Shown here one piece after another: positions 8,027 through 13,993 of a stretch of 14,567 bases of DNA. The notes below the pieces were generated by a model. It was not told the DNA's origin. It worked only from the letters and a program-made list of their open reading frames with translations, and did no database searches. The position numbers were made by a program, and so were the translations under genes. Location: positions 1 to 14,567 of the forward strand of contig JBHPCZ010000087.1 in the NCBI GenBank assembly GCA_042573625.1. Reading direction: 5' to 3'. Each line of letters begins with the position of its first letter. Position 1 is the stretch's first letter. Origin of the DNA: JBHPCZ01 sp042573625 (GTDB lineage Bacteria; Desulfobacterota; Desulfobacteria; Desulfobacterales; UBA11574).

Positions 8027-8218
8027 TTAGGATGCTTTTACAACAGAACCTGACTTTATACAGCTCGTACAGACGACTATTTTTTTAACCCTTCCGTCCC
8101 GCACAGCACGCACCCTCTGAAGGTTTGGATTGAATCGACGTTTCGTTACATTGTGGGCATGACTTATATTATTCCCCACCATCGGTTTTTTACCGCATAT
8201 TTCACACATTCTGGCCAT
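8027..8218 (-). CDS. rpmB: Large ribosomal subunit protein bL28, zinc-ribbon form
   Basis: This 63-residue bL28 is a component of the 50S subunit. The N-terminal MARMCEICGKKPMVGNNISH and the central RRFNPNLQRVR are diagnostic. Two CxxC pairs (C5/C8 and C50/C53) make it the zinc-binding C+ paralogue rather than the C- type that replaces it under zinc limitation in many bacteria. The ATG at 8216-8218 is chosen because AGGAGA lies about 8 bases upstream on the minus strand (8227-8232); an upstream in-frame start at 8272 would add residues not found in the family. It is transcribed alone or from its own promoter and converges on the rel/spoT gene. Confidence 0.96.
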   Translation of the reverse strand: MARMCEICGKKPMVGNNISHAHNVTKRRFNPNLQRVRAVRDGRVKKIVVCTSCIKSGSVVKAS

Positions 8219-8249
8219 GATTATTTCTCCTAAAAACTTAAGATCTATT

Positions 8250-8277
8250 ATTATACTATATAAAATTATCAATCAAA
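8250..8277 (-). promoter_or_regulatory. Candidate sigma70 promoter for rpmB
   Basis: On the minus strand a perfect TATAAT -10 (8250-8255) is preceded by TTTGAT/TTGATT as a -35 (within 8271-8277) at a spacing of 15-16. The predicted start is 25-30 bases upstream of the rpmB ATG. The surrounding AT-richness produces -10-like sequences easily, so the -35 assignment is uncertain. Confidence 0.4.
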
Positions 8278-8355
8278 GTGTGCGGTAATACACCAACATC
8301 TTATATGTGTAAAGCTTTATTTGTCCGACCGCACTCCATGATTTAAAAGAGTGCC

Positions 8356-9042
8356 TTAATTTTCGATATATGTATCGAGTTCTTCTTTCGGTTTCTCACC
8401 GGTTTTTAACAATGATTCGCACAGGGTGATATATTGCAGGGCTTTTCGGTGAATCCCAACATCAGGATAATCCGTAATTACTGTCTTAAAACGGCCTATC
8501 GCCGCACTGTAATGCTTTCTCTTATAATAATAAAGCCCTACATAGTATTCATGCCCGGAAAGGCTTTGAAGGCATTTTTTTACATTCAGCTCGGCCCGTT
8601 TGGCATAAGCATCTTCGGGGAACTGTTTTATCATCCGGTTGAATGTATCCAGTGCCCTCTTGGCAACGGTTTGATCTCGGTCTACCGTATCTATCTGATT
8701 AAAATAGCAAATACCGATCTGGTAAACAACATACGGTGTTGCTTCATTACGGGGGTGAAGGTTTTCAAACTCTTCATAGGCAAAGATAGCCTCTTCATAT
8801 TCCCTCAAGTTGAAGTAGGCATCGGCAATTTTCAATTCCGCAAGGATCGCGTATTTGCTGAAAGGATACCAGTCCTTTAGTTTTTCAAAAGATTCTATCG
8901 CTTTTTGGTACCTTCCTGATTTGAAGTTTTCCATGCCATCACTTATCAGTTCATTTGCGGGAATATCATCTCTGGTCTGGAACATTCCGCAGCCCGAGCA
9001 GACAAGCAGCAAAATGATGGCGGTAATGAATATACGTTTCAT
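8356..9042 (-). CDS. bamD: Outer-membrane assembly lipoprotein BamD
   Basis: BamD is the essential lipoprotein partner of BamA in the complex that inserts beta-barrel proteins into the outer membrane. The 228-residue protein starts with a lipoprotein signal (MKRIF, hydrophobic core, then CSGC with the modified cysteine at C18; the -3 position is Cys instead of the usual Leu). The mature part is a string of TPR-like helical hairpins: about 31-64 (AIESFEKLKDWYPFS), 67-100 (AIFAYEEFENLHPRN), 105-145 (ALDTFNRMIKQFPED) and 165-200 (AIGRFKTVITDYPD). Length is close to the E. coli protein. No good ribosome site precedes the ATG. It lies 81 bases downstream of trxA on the same strand and may be read through from the trxA promoter. 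Confidence 0.92.
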   Translation of the reverse strand: MKRIFITAIILLLVCSGCGMFQTRDDIPANELISDGMENFKSGRYQKAIESFEKLKDWYPFSKYAILAELKIADAYFNLREYEEAIFAYEEFENLHPRNEATPYVVYQIGICYFNQIDTVDRDQTVAKRALDTFNRMIKQFPEDAYAKRAELNVKKCLQSLSGHEYYVGLYYYKRKHYSAAIGRFKTVITDYPDVGIHRKALQYITLCESLLKTGEKPKEELDTYIEN

Positions 9043-9123
9043 TTAATTACGATTTCAATAACATACATTGATGAGAATATTGATATGTGATGATAATAAT
9101 CCAGGCAATGATTGCCGGATCCG

Positions 9124-9450
9124 TTATATAATTTTATTTAACGTCTCTTCGAGTTTCGATTTGGCAACGATACCGACAACCTGGTCTTCAACTTTTCCTT
9201 CTTTGAAAAAAATTAGTGTGGGAATCGATTTGATACCGAATTTGCTTGGTGTGACAGGATTGTCATCGACATTACACTTGGTAAATTTGACCTTATCACC
9301 ATAAGTTCCAACAAGTTCTTCGATTACCGGGGCAATCGCCCTGCACGGTCCGCACCACGGAGCCCAGAAATCGACCATTACCGGCTTGTCAGCCTGCAAA
9401 ACCTCGGCATCAAAATTACCGTCATCAATTTCTAAAATGCCTTCTGCCAT
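9124..9450 (-). CDS. trxA: Thioredoxin
   Basis: A 108-residue thioredoxin that reduces protein disulfides in the cytoplasm with electrons from thioredoxin reductase (not in this window). The active site is WCGPC (C33, C36); the buried D27 and cis-proline P77 (SIPT) are present. C59 is an additional cysteine. There is no signal peptide. The ATG is preceded by AAAGGA about 9 bases away and by a perfect consensus promoter (9492-9520). bamD follows on the same strand. Confidence 0.97.
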   Translation of the reverse strand: MAEGILEIDDGNFDAEVLQADKPVMVDFWAPWCGPCRAIAPVIEELVGTYGDKVKFTKCNVDDNPVTPSKFGIKSIPTLIFFKEGKVEDQVVGIVAKSKLEETLNKII

Positions 9451-9491
9451 AATAGTGTATCCTTTTTGTGAGCATTTAAATAGTTGTGGGA

Positions 9492-9520
9492 ATTATAGTT
9501 ACGTGGACAGGTATTGTCAA
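9492..9520 (-). promoter_or_regulatory. Perfect-consensus sigma70 promoter for trxA
   Basis: Read on the minus strand: TTGACA (9515-9520), exactly 17 bases, then TATAAT (9492-9497). Both hexamers match the housekeeping consensus at the optimal spacing. The expected transcription start near 9485 gives a leader of about 35 bases before the trxA ATG. Confidence 0.85.
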
Positions 9521-9800
9521 CCTTGTCCGTGATAAGCTGAATATCTTTATAAAAACCGCGCCGGAATATCCCGCGGCTTGCTGCAGGGAGTTTCACTCTG
9601 AACAGACAGGTTGCTCAGAGGTTGAGGAATATAGAGTGATTATGCAGGTCCTGTCAATCCTTTTTAACACGGTTAAGCTGTCGGGGATATATTGGATAAA
9701 TGATATGTTTATTATTACTGTGCCTTAAAACCTTCACCTCTGACGGAGCCCCCGGAGAGGTACAACTGATCCGGGGCCCTGTGCTATGTGAGGTATTTTA
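9521..9800. other. Gap upstream of trxA, no gene seen
   Basis: I see no convincing gene between the trxA promoter and repeat copy B. The longest open frame (9486-9728, plus strand) lacks a ribosome site, overlaps the trxA promoter and matches nothing known. The one structure is a GC-rich hairpin, CCCCGGA (9750-9756) with TCCGGGG (9770-9776), loop 13 bases, not followed by a U-tract. Confidence 0.5.
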
Positions 9801-10013
9801 ACTGGTGTTTTCAATATCGAATGTCCAATATCCAATATCGAATATAGAAGGAAAAACAGCGTGTTTATCTTCGGGTTGAATTTTCCATGAAATTAGTTGC
9901 TGGAATTTTACAAGGCCGAAAAAGACTTCATCATTCGACATTCCGTGTTGGATATTGGATGTTTAGCAACTTGTAAAATAGCGACTGTTTTCAAGGCTGG
10001 GGATGATGCCTCC
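9801..10013 (+). repeat. Dispersed structured repeat, copy B (inverted heptad arrays)
   Basis: Second copy of the element at 5524-5734, same orientation. The left array reads TATCGAA, TGTCCAA, TATCCAA, TATCGAA, TATAGAA (9815-9849); the right array reads TTCGACA, TTCCGTG, TTGGATA, TTGGATG, TTTAGCA (9934-9968). TTGGATATTGGA (9948-9959) is the exact reverse complement of a stretch in the left array, and several differences between copies are transitions that would preserve G-U pairing. The spacer keeps matching blocks (AGAAGGAAAA, CTTCGGGTTGAAT, CATTCGACATTCC). Stop codons in the frame that is open in copy A show that the element does not encode a protein. Confidence 0.8.
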
Positions 10014-10027
10014 CGCTATGCGGGAGG
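10009..10027. other. Perfect 8-bp GC-rich hairpin at the end of repeat copy B
   Basis: CCTCCCGC (10009-10016) and GCGGGAGG (10020-10027) pair perfectly around the triloop TAT. Copy A has only a different, shorter hairpin here. No T-run follows on either side, so it is not a standard intrinsic terminator. The remaining bases to the next gene (10028-10198) are AT-rich with a possible weak promoter (TTGATG 10054, TATTTA 10078) and no gene. Confidence 0.6.
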
Positions 10028-10198
10028 AGGTTCGCTGAAAAGGTTGCCTTAATTTGATGCTTGCAATATTTTGCAGCTATTTATAACTTAAGTTTTGCAT
10101 CCTAGTTTTTATCACAATCCACAGGACAGAAGGGTTGGATGATATTTTTTAAGCCAAGACATAAATAGAGCGTTTTGGCATTTTGGAGGGGTATTTGA

Positions 10199-10996
10199 AT
10201 GGGCGACAAGATCCGAATCGGTGCGCTGGTGTCCGGGAGCGGGACAAATCTTCAGGCCATCATGGACGGTTGCGAAGCGGGAACGATCAACGGTGAGATT
10301 GTGTTCGTTGGATCGGACAATCAGGGTGCCGGTGGACTTGAAAGGGGCCGTGGCAAGGGAATTCCGACCTTTGTGGTGGATTACGCATCGATCATAAAAG
10401 GTTTCAAACAGGACCCGGATAAGGTCGTACTTCCGGGCGATTTCCATATCGATGATATCCTTTCAAAACAGACCCTCTTTTCTCCGGACACCGACGTTGA
10501 AAAGATCAAAACTTTTATGATCACAAGGGCTATTGCCGAGGCAAAGATCCTGGACGAGATCAAACCCTACCCGTTCGATCTTCTGGTATTAGCCGGCTTT
10601 ATGAGAAATTTAACGCCGTATTTTATCGACAGGGTCAATACGAACCCGGATCAGTTGCGCATTATGAACATTCATCCTGCCTTGCTTCCCGCTTTTCCGG
10701 GTGTTGACGGATATGGTGATACCTTTCGTTACGGATGCAAAGTCGGCGGGTGCACGATACATTTTGTCGACTACGGTGAAGACTCAGGCCCCATTATCGG
10801 TCAGAAGGCCTATGAAATCGCCGAAGACGATACCATCGACACTATCCAGGAAAAGGGCTTAAAGCTGGAATGGGAGCTTTACACGGAATGTGTACGGCTG
10901 TTTGCCGAGGGTCGTCTGAAAACGGTGCGAATGTCTTACACCTTGAAAAACGGCAAGACCATCGAAAGAACGGTGATCAAGATAACGACACCGTAG
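10199..10996 (+). CDS. purN: Phosphoribosylglycinamide formyltransferase, long form
   Basis: PurN transfers a formyl group from 10-formyl-THF to GAR in purine synthesis. The 265-residue protein shows SGSGTNLQAI (12-21, phosphate loop), LAGFM (131-135), N157-I-H159-P in NIHPALLPAFPG (catalytic Asn and His), and D195 in HFVDYGEDSGPI (the Asp of the catalytic triad). It is longer than the roughly 212-residue E. coli enzyme. By motif alignment about 47 extra residues lie between the GLERGRGKGIP segment and LAGFM (about 62-128), with a C-terminal extension as well. The start is fixed by GGAGGG (10185-10190), 8 bases upstream. It stands alone, with no purine genes adjacent. Confidence 0.9.
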   Translation: MGDKIRIGALVSGSGTNLQAIMDGCEAGTINGEIVFVGSDNQGAGGLERGRGKGIPTFVVDYASIIKGFKQDPDKVVLPGDFHIDDILSKQTLFSPDTDVEKIKTFMITRAIAEAKILDEIKPYPFDLLVLAGFMRNLTPYFIDRVNTNPDQLRIMNIHPALLPAFPGVDGYGDTFRYGCKVGGCTIHFVDYGEDSGPIIGQKAYEIAEDDTIDTIQEKGLKLEWELYTECVRLFAEGRLKTVRMSYTLKNGKTIERTVIKITTP

Positions 10997-11045
10997 AAAC
11001 ACCCGTATACGTATCCGGAAATAGGATTACCTATAATATCACAAC

Positions 11046-11126
11046 ATGTTCAACCGCTTTGGGAGTTTTGTTTTTGACAAGAAATTACAACTCTCGATCA
11101 AGATTGCCATTTGTATTCTTCAGTGA
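11046..11126 (+). pseudogene. Possible N-terminal remnant of a membrane sensor gene
   Basis: A 26-codon frame begins at ATG 11046 and ends at TGA 11124-11126. It reads MFNRFGSFVFDKKLQLSIKI and then turns hydrophobic (AICIL). This is the usual look of the first residues of a chemoreceptor or sensor kinase: short cytoplasmic tail with basic residues leading into a first membrane segment. The frame ends just inside a short block resembling the middle of the dispersed repeat. There is no ribosome site, and the resemblance is by composition and pattern only, so this is a weak call. Confidence 0.2.
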
Positions 11127-11151
11127 AATGTGGCTTTTACAAACCTAAGAC
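11118..11151 (+). repeat. Possible fragment of the dispersed repeat
   Basis: Bases 11118-11134 match 5604-5620 of repeat copy A at 16 of 17 positions (CTTCAGTGAAAT then KTGGC). After a gap, TTTTACAA and a CC..AAGAC block resemble the following spacer of copy B (near 9907). No heptad arrays are present, so at most this is an internal remnant. Confidence 0.25.
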
Positions 11152-11640
11152 TATGGCAAGGAGTCCACAGTGCCGGGTTGATGATTTATACATGAAACTT
11201 TGAATCGCGAAATATTCAAGATTTGAAATGGAAATCGCAAATGGAATCGAACGGTATGCAGTAGCTGATGCAGGCAAGGAACCTTCACTTTAAGATTTGG
11301 AACGGGGCTCAACCAAATTATACAACATATTGTGGGAGGCGAACAACCTGGTTTTCGTAACGATCCTCAAACTAATCGCCAGATACGTTTTTAGTATCAC
11401 ATCGTTTTGGAATCGTTAGATATCTGAACTTCTTGCAAGGTATCTGGAATCGAGCTGTGCTTAGTCTGACCTCAATATGTTGCGACTAAATCCCTTTCTG
11501 ATATAGTGGGAATTGACATTTTCAATCTGCACTTGGCCTCAACTTGATTTGACTGCGGACTGTGACAAGCTATATTGACCTACGGTTATGTTTTTAAGGC
11601 ATGTATATGTTATATTGTCAATTTTTTTAAAAAAAACAAT
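11152..11640. other. AT-rich non-coding stretch
   Basis: No gene, RNA gene or clear repeat could be supported. All six frames are frequently interrupted, and base composition is lower in GC than the flanking genes. Small inverted repeats are present (for example GATAC with GTATC near 11391-11398), none followed by a U-tract. It may be decayed sequence or the upstream region of the cold-shock gene. Confidence 0.5.
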
Positions 11641-11648
11641 TATTTAGC

Positions 11649-11676
11649 TTGCTTTCTGCACAAAAAGTGTTATTAT
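11649..11676 (+). promoter_or_regulatory. Candidate promoter for the cold-shock gene
   Basis: TTGCTT (11649-11654), a 16-base spacer and TATTAT (11671-11676) resemble a sigma70 promoter. Transcription from about 11683 would give a leader of about 120 bases, long enough to include both leader structures described below. A competing candidate is TTGTCA at 11615 with AATTAT after 17 bases. Neither is proven. Confidence 0.35.
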
Positions 11677-11692
11677 TAGTATATTCAACAAG

Positions 11693-11724
11693 GCTTCACC
11701 TTCAATTGGTGGGGCGGTTTTTTT
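11693..11724 (+). terminator. Terminator-like hairpin inside the csp leader
   Basis: GCTTCACC (11693-11700) pairs with GGTGGGGC (11708-11715) through eight pairs, two of them G-U, around a 7-base loop. Two bases later a run of seven T follows (11718-11724). This is the layout of an intrinsic terminator. It lies about 80 bases before the csp start, so it may be a leader attenuator, or the terminator of a short transcript starting upstream. Confidence 0.55.
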
Positions 11725-11754
11725 CTGAAGGAACAGTTCATTTTTATAATGAGG

Positions 11755-11798
11755 CATCCTCCAGTTTGGGATTTTGAAAATTTTTTGAAAGGAGGATG
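11755..11798 (+). promoter_or_regulatory. Inverted repeat sequestering the csp ribosome-binding site
   Basis: CATCCTCC (11755-11762) is the exact reverse complement of GGAGGATG (11791-11798), which contains the core of the strong Shine-Dalgarno AAAGGAGG (11788-11795). Two flanking G-U pairs could extend the stem (11753-11754 with 11799-11800). The 28-base loop is AT-rich. Folded this way the mRNA would hide its ribosome site, as expected of a structural switch; temperature as the trigger is inference from the gene it controls. Confidence 0.6.
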
Positions 11799-11803
11799 TT
11801 ATA

Positions 11804-12004
11804 ATGACTAATGGAACTGTTAAGTGGTTTAACGACCATAAAGGGTTCGGATTCATTGAGCAGGAAGACGGAGCGGATGTGTTTGTTCATCATTCGGCAA
11901 TCAATGCAGCCGGTTTTAAATCCCTCAATGAAGGCGACAGAGTTTCCTTTGATATAGAGCAAGGACAAAAAGGTCCTGCTGCTGCCAATGTCACTGTGAT
12001 TTAA
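11804..12004 (+). CDS. Cold-shock domain protein (CspA family)
   Basis: A 66-residue single cold-shock domain that binds single-stranded RNA and DNA and acts as an RNA chaperone in the cytoplasm. It begins MTNGTVKWFNDHKGFGFI. RNP1 is K13-G-F-G-F-I18, and RNP2 is V26-F-V-H-H30; the aromatic residues W8, F9, F15, F17 and F27 that stack on bases are present. Length is standard. The ribosome site AAAGGAGG is near-perfect at 8 bases spacing but lies in an inverted repeat (11755-11798), and a terminator-like hairpin sits further upstream. A strong terminator follows, so the gene is probably a single transcription unit. Confidence 0.96.
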   Translation: MTNGTVKWFNDHKGFGFIEQEDGADVFVHHSAINAAGFKSLNEGDRVSFDIEQGQKGPAAANVTVI

Positions 12005-12026
12005 CCTTATGTTCTGAGTAAAAAAG

Positions 12027-12060
12027 GGCATCCCTTCTAATATTGAGGGGATGCCTTTTT
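12027..12060 (+). terminator. Intrinsic terminator after the cold-shock gene
   Basis: GGCATCCC (12027-12034) and GGGATGCC (12048-12055) form a perfect 8-bp stem around a 13-base interval, followed by five T (12056-12060). The A-run before the left arm could pair with the T-run, so it may work in both directions. It begins 22 bases after the csp stop. From here to 12248 I see no gene; one weak inverted repeat (CAGCAC with GTGCTG near 12168-12195) precedes the next ORF. Confidence 0.9.
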
Positions 12061-12248
12061 GTTTGGTTTGAATTTATACCTGCACAATTCGCTATCATCA
12101 CACCTTAAACCTCAAAAATATCCGTCATATACTGACAATTACCGAACAGAAATAATGTGCCTGAACACAGCACTCTGGCAGGCGGATAAGGTGCTGCCCT
12201 GGGTATGAGTAGTGAATTAAAAGAAGGGTTTGTTGAGGAGACAAAAAG

Positions 12249-12461
12249 ATGAAAAACAGATTAAATGATTTATCTCTGAGGTTTCAAACAAAAGGGTTTA
12301 TACCCATTGAGATTTCAGGACTCGTCAAAGATGTTTTTAATATTTTAGACAAAGGTAGATATTGTACCAGAACCGAAGTTAACCAGGAGTTGGAGGATCT
12401 GGGATGGGGGATAGGAATCATGGATAATGTTTCATACGAATTAATGAACGCCCTGGGTTAA
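12249..12461 (+). CDS. Small protein of unknown function
   Basis: A 70-residue acidic protein not recognised as a named family. A ribosome site (GAGGAGA, about 12234-12240) lies about 8 bases before the ATG, which supports translation. The predicted arrangement is a short N-terminal helix (RLNDLSLRF), a helix LVKDVFNILDKGR, a second amphipathic helix (TEVNQELEDLGWG) and a short C-terminal helix, compatible with a helix-turn-helix-like or other small helical domain. There are no signal peptide, membrane segment or metal-site cysteines (one Cys only). It sits between the csp terminator and a glycosyltransferase, 73 bases from the latter. Confidence 0.65.
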   Translation: MKNRLNDLSLRFQTKGFIPIEISGLVKDVFNILDKGRYCTRTEVNQELEDLGWGIGIMDNVSYELMNALG

Positions 12462-12534
12462 TAACAACCGGCAAACATCCGTAAGAGGCCACAGTTGACC
12501 CTAATTTACGATTGCAGGGGGTAAAATAGTAACC

Positions 12535-13797
12535 ATGGCTAAAAATATCGGCTTTATCTCCACCCGTTTTTCAGGCACAGACGGGGTCACAATGGAAGCC
12601 AGCAAGTGGGCGGAAATTTTAAGAAAAAACGGTCATGACTGTTTCTGGTTTGCCGGCGAACTGGACAGAGACCCTCAAAAGAGTTTTCTTGTCCCTGAGG
12701 CTCAATTTAAGCATACAGAGAATCAGTGGATCAATGAACGGATATTTGGCCACAAAGGCCGAAGCACGGCCGTGACAGATGCAATTCATGACCTAAAAGT
12801 ACTTTTAAAGATACAGATTCAAGAATTTATTTCACAGTTTAATCTGAACCTTGTCATCGTCCAGAATGCGCTTACGATTCCGCTGCATATCCCTTTGGGA
12901 ATCGCCTTGACCGAAATTATTGCAGAAACCCAGATACCCACGATTGCCCATCACCATGATTTTTATTGGGAAAGGACACGGTTTTCCGTAAATGCGGTGG
13001 GAGATTACCTGCGTATGGCGTTTCCTCCCAGCTTGAATAATATCGAACATGTAGTTATTAATTCCGCAGCCAAAGAAGAGCTTGCACTTCGAGCAGGGAT
13101 TTCTTCTACGATAATTCCCAACGTTCTGGATTTTGAGAACCCGCCGGAAGTGGACGAAGACAAAACCATAGCCTTCCGCGATTCATTGGAACTTGGGCCA
13201 CAAGACCGTATAATTCTGCAACCGACACGTATTATACAGCGCAAGGGAATTGAACATTCCATAGAGTTGGTCGAAGATTTGAAAGATCCTCGATACAAGC
13301 TGGTCATCTCCCATGAAGCAGGCGATGAAGGATATGAATATGCTGAGTGGCTTCAAGAAACAGCTCGTGAGCGAGGGGTTGATCTAAGATTAGTGAAAAC
13401 GCGCATCTTAGATCCAATAAATAATCAAGAGAATAACAAGGGTAAGCCGACACTTTGGGATATTTATCCTCATGCCGATTTCATTACCTATCCCAGCCTG
13501 CATGAAGGATTTGGCAATGCGTTTCTTGAGGCTGTTTATTTTAAAAAGCCACTATTGATTAACCGTTATGCTACATTTGTAAGAGATATTGAGCCTAAGG
13601 GATTCGATCTGATTGTCATGGACGGCTTTCTCACCAAAAATAATGTTCAAAACGTAAGGGAATTTTTAAAATCACGCAAAAGAAGAGAGAGAATGGTAAA
13701 TCATAATTATGAGGTGGCTGAACGGAACTATTCCTATGCAATCCTTCGGCGGGGGTTAAACAATATTCTGATTAATTTCTTTGGTATGGATGTTTAA
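12535..13797 (+). CDS. GT4-type glycosyltransferase
   Basis: A 420-residue GT-B-fold retaining glycosyltransferase, probably family GT4, which moves a sugar from a nucleotide sugar to an unknown acceptor. The N-terminal half has the acceptor-domain start FISTRFSGTDGVTMEASKW and an IAHHHDFYWERTRF segment. The C-terminal donor domain has PTRIIQRKG (230-238; R232/R236 and K237 for the donor phosphates) and the E-x7-E motif E324...E332 in HEGFGNAFLE. There are no membrane segments. The overall pattern recalls enzymes annotated as mannosylglucosylglycerate synthases (compatible-solute synthesis), but this is from memory and weak. The ribosome site is poor: AGGGGG (12516-12521) lies 13 bases from the ATG. 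No sugar-nucleotide genes adjoin it. Confidence 0.88.
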   Translation: MAKNIGFISTRFSGTDGVTMEASKWAEILRKNGHDCFWFAGELDRDPQKSFLVPEAQFKHTENQWINERIFGHKGRSTAVTDAIHDLKVLLKIQIQEFISQFNLNLVIVQNALTIPLHIPLGIALTEIIAETQIPTIAHHHDFYWERTRFSVNAVGDYLRMAFPPSLNNIEHVVINSAAKEELALRAGISSTIIPNVLDFENPPEVDEDKTIAFRDSLELGPQDRIILQPTRIIQRKGIEHSIELVEDLKDPRYKLVISHEAGDEGYEYAEWLQETARERGVDLRLVKTRILDPINNQENNKGKPTLWDIYPHADFITYPSLHEGFGNAFLEAVYFKKPLLINRYATFVRDIEPKGFDLIVMDGFLTKNNVQNVREFLKSRKRRERMVNHNYEVAERNYSYAILRRGLNNILINFFGMDV

Positions 13798-13864
13798 CGA
13801 TGGAGTTTTTACCGTATTGTTCCCCGCCGCGAAGCACTGCCGACGGCAGAACCCCCGCTCTGAA

Positions 13865-13899
13865 GGGCGGGGTCTAATGGCTCCGCCCGAACTTTTTTT
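13865..13899 (+). terminator. Terminator after the glycosyltransferase, with competing upstream hairpins
   Basis: GGGCGG (13865-13870) pairs with CCGCCC (13883-13888), followed by GAAC and seven T (13893-13899), an intrinsic terminator. The same GGGCGGGG can instead pair with CCCCGCTC (13853-13860, tetraloop TGAA) or with CCCCGCC (13822-13828), the latter enclosing a further hairpin CTGCC-GAC-GGCAG (13837-13849). The alternatives are mutually exclusive, as in an attenuator. The GC-rich, nested-hairpin look also recalls the ends of IS200/IS605-type elements, though no transposase is present. Confidence 0.65.
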
Positions 13900-13993
13900 A
13901 TAAAAGCCTTATCCCAAGAGAATTTCCCCATTTCCCAATTTGCAATTCAATATTGCTTTGCATATCCATGCCTCCTGTATTTTATGATATACA

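Noticed and set aside
8219..8272. N-terminally extended rpmB starting at 8272
   Set aside because: The extension would be translated from the promoter and ribosome-site region, and bL28 proteins start at MARMCEICGK.
9100..9125. Small palindrome (GGCAA-TGA-TTGCC type) after trxA as a terminator
   Set aside because: The stem is only 5 bp with no U-tract on the minus strand, and read-through into bamD seems at least as likely.
9486..9728. An 80-codon plus-strand open frame upstream of trxA
   Set aside because: It overlaps the trxA promoter, lacks a ribosome site and shows no recognisable domain.
10112..10447. A 111-codon minus-strand frame overlapping the start of purN
   Set aside because: It is antisense to well-conserved purN motifs and has no supporting ribosome site or homology.
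13820..13900. A complete IS200/IS605 insertion
   Set aside because: Only hairpins resembling such ends are seen. There is no tnpA or tnpB in the window, and the local hairpin with U-tract is explained at least as well by a terminator.
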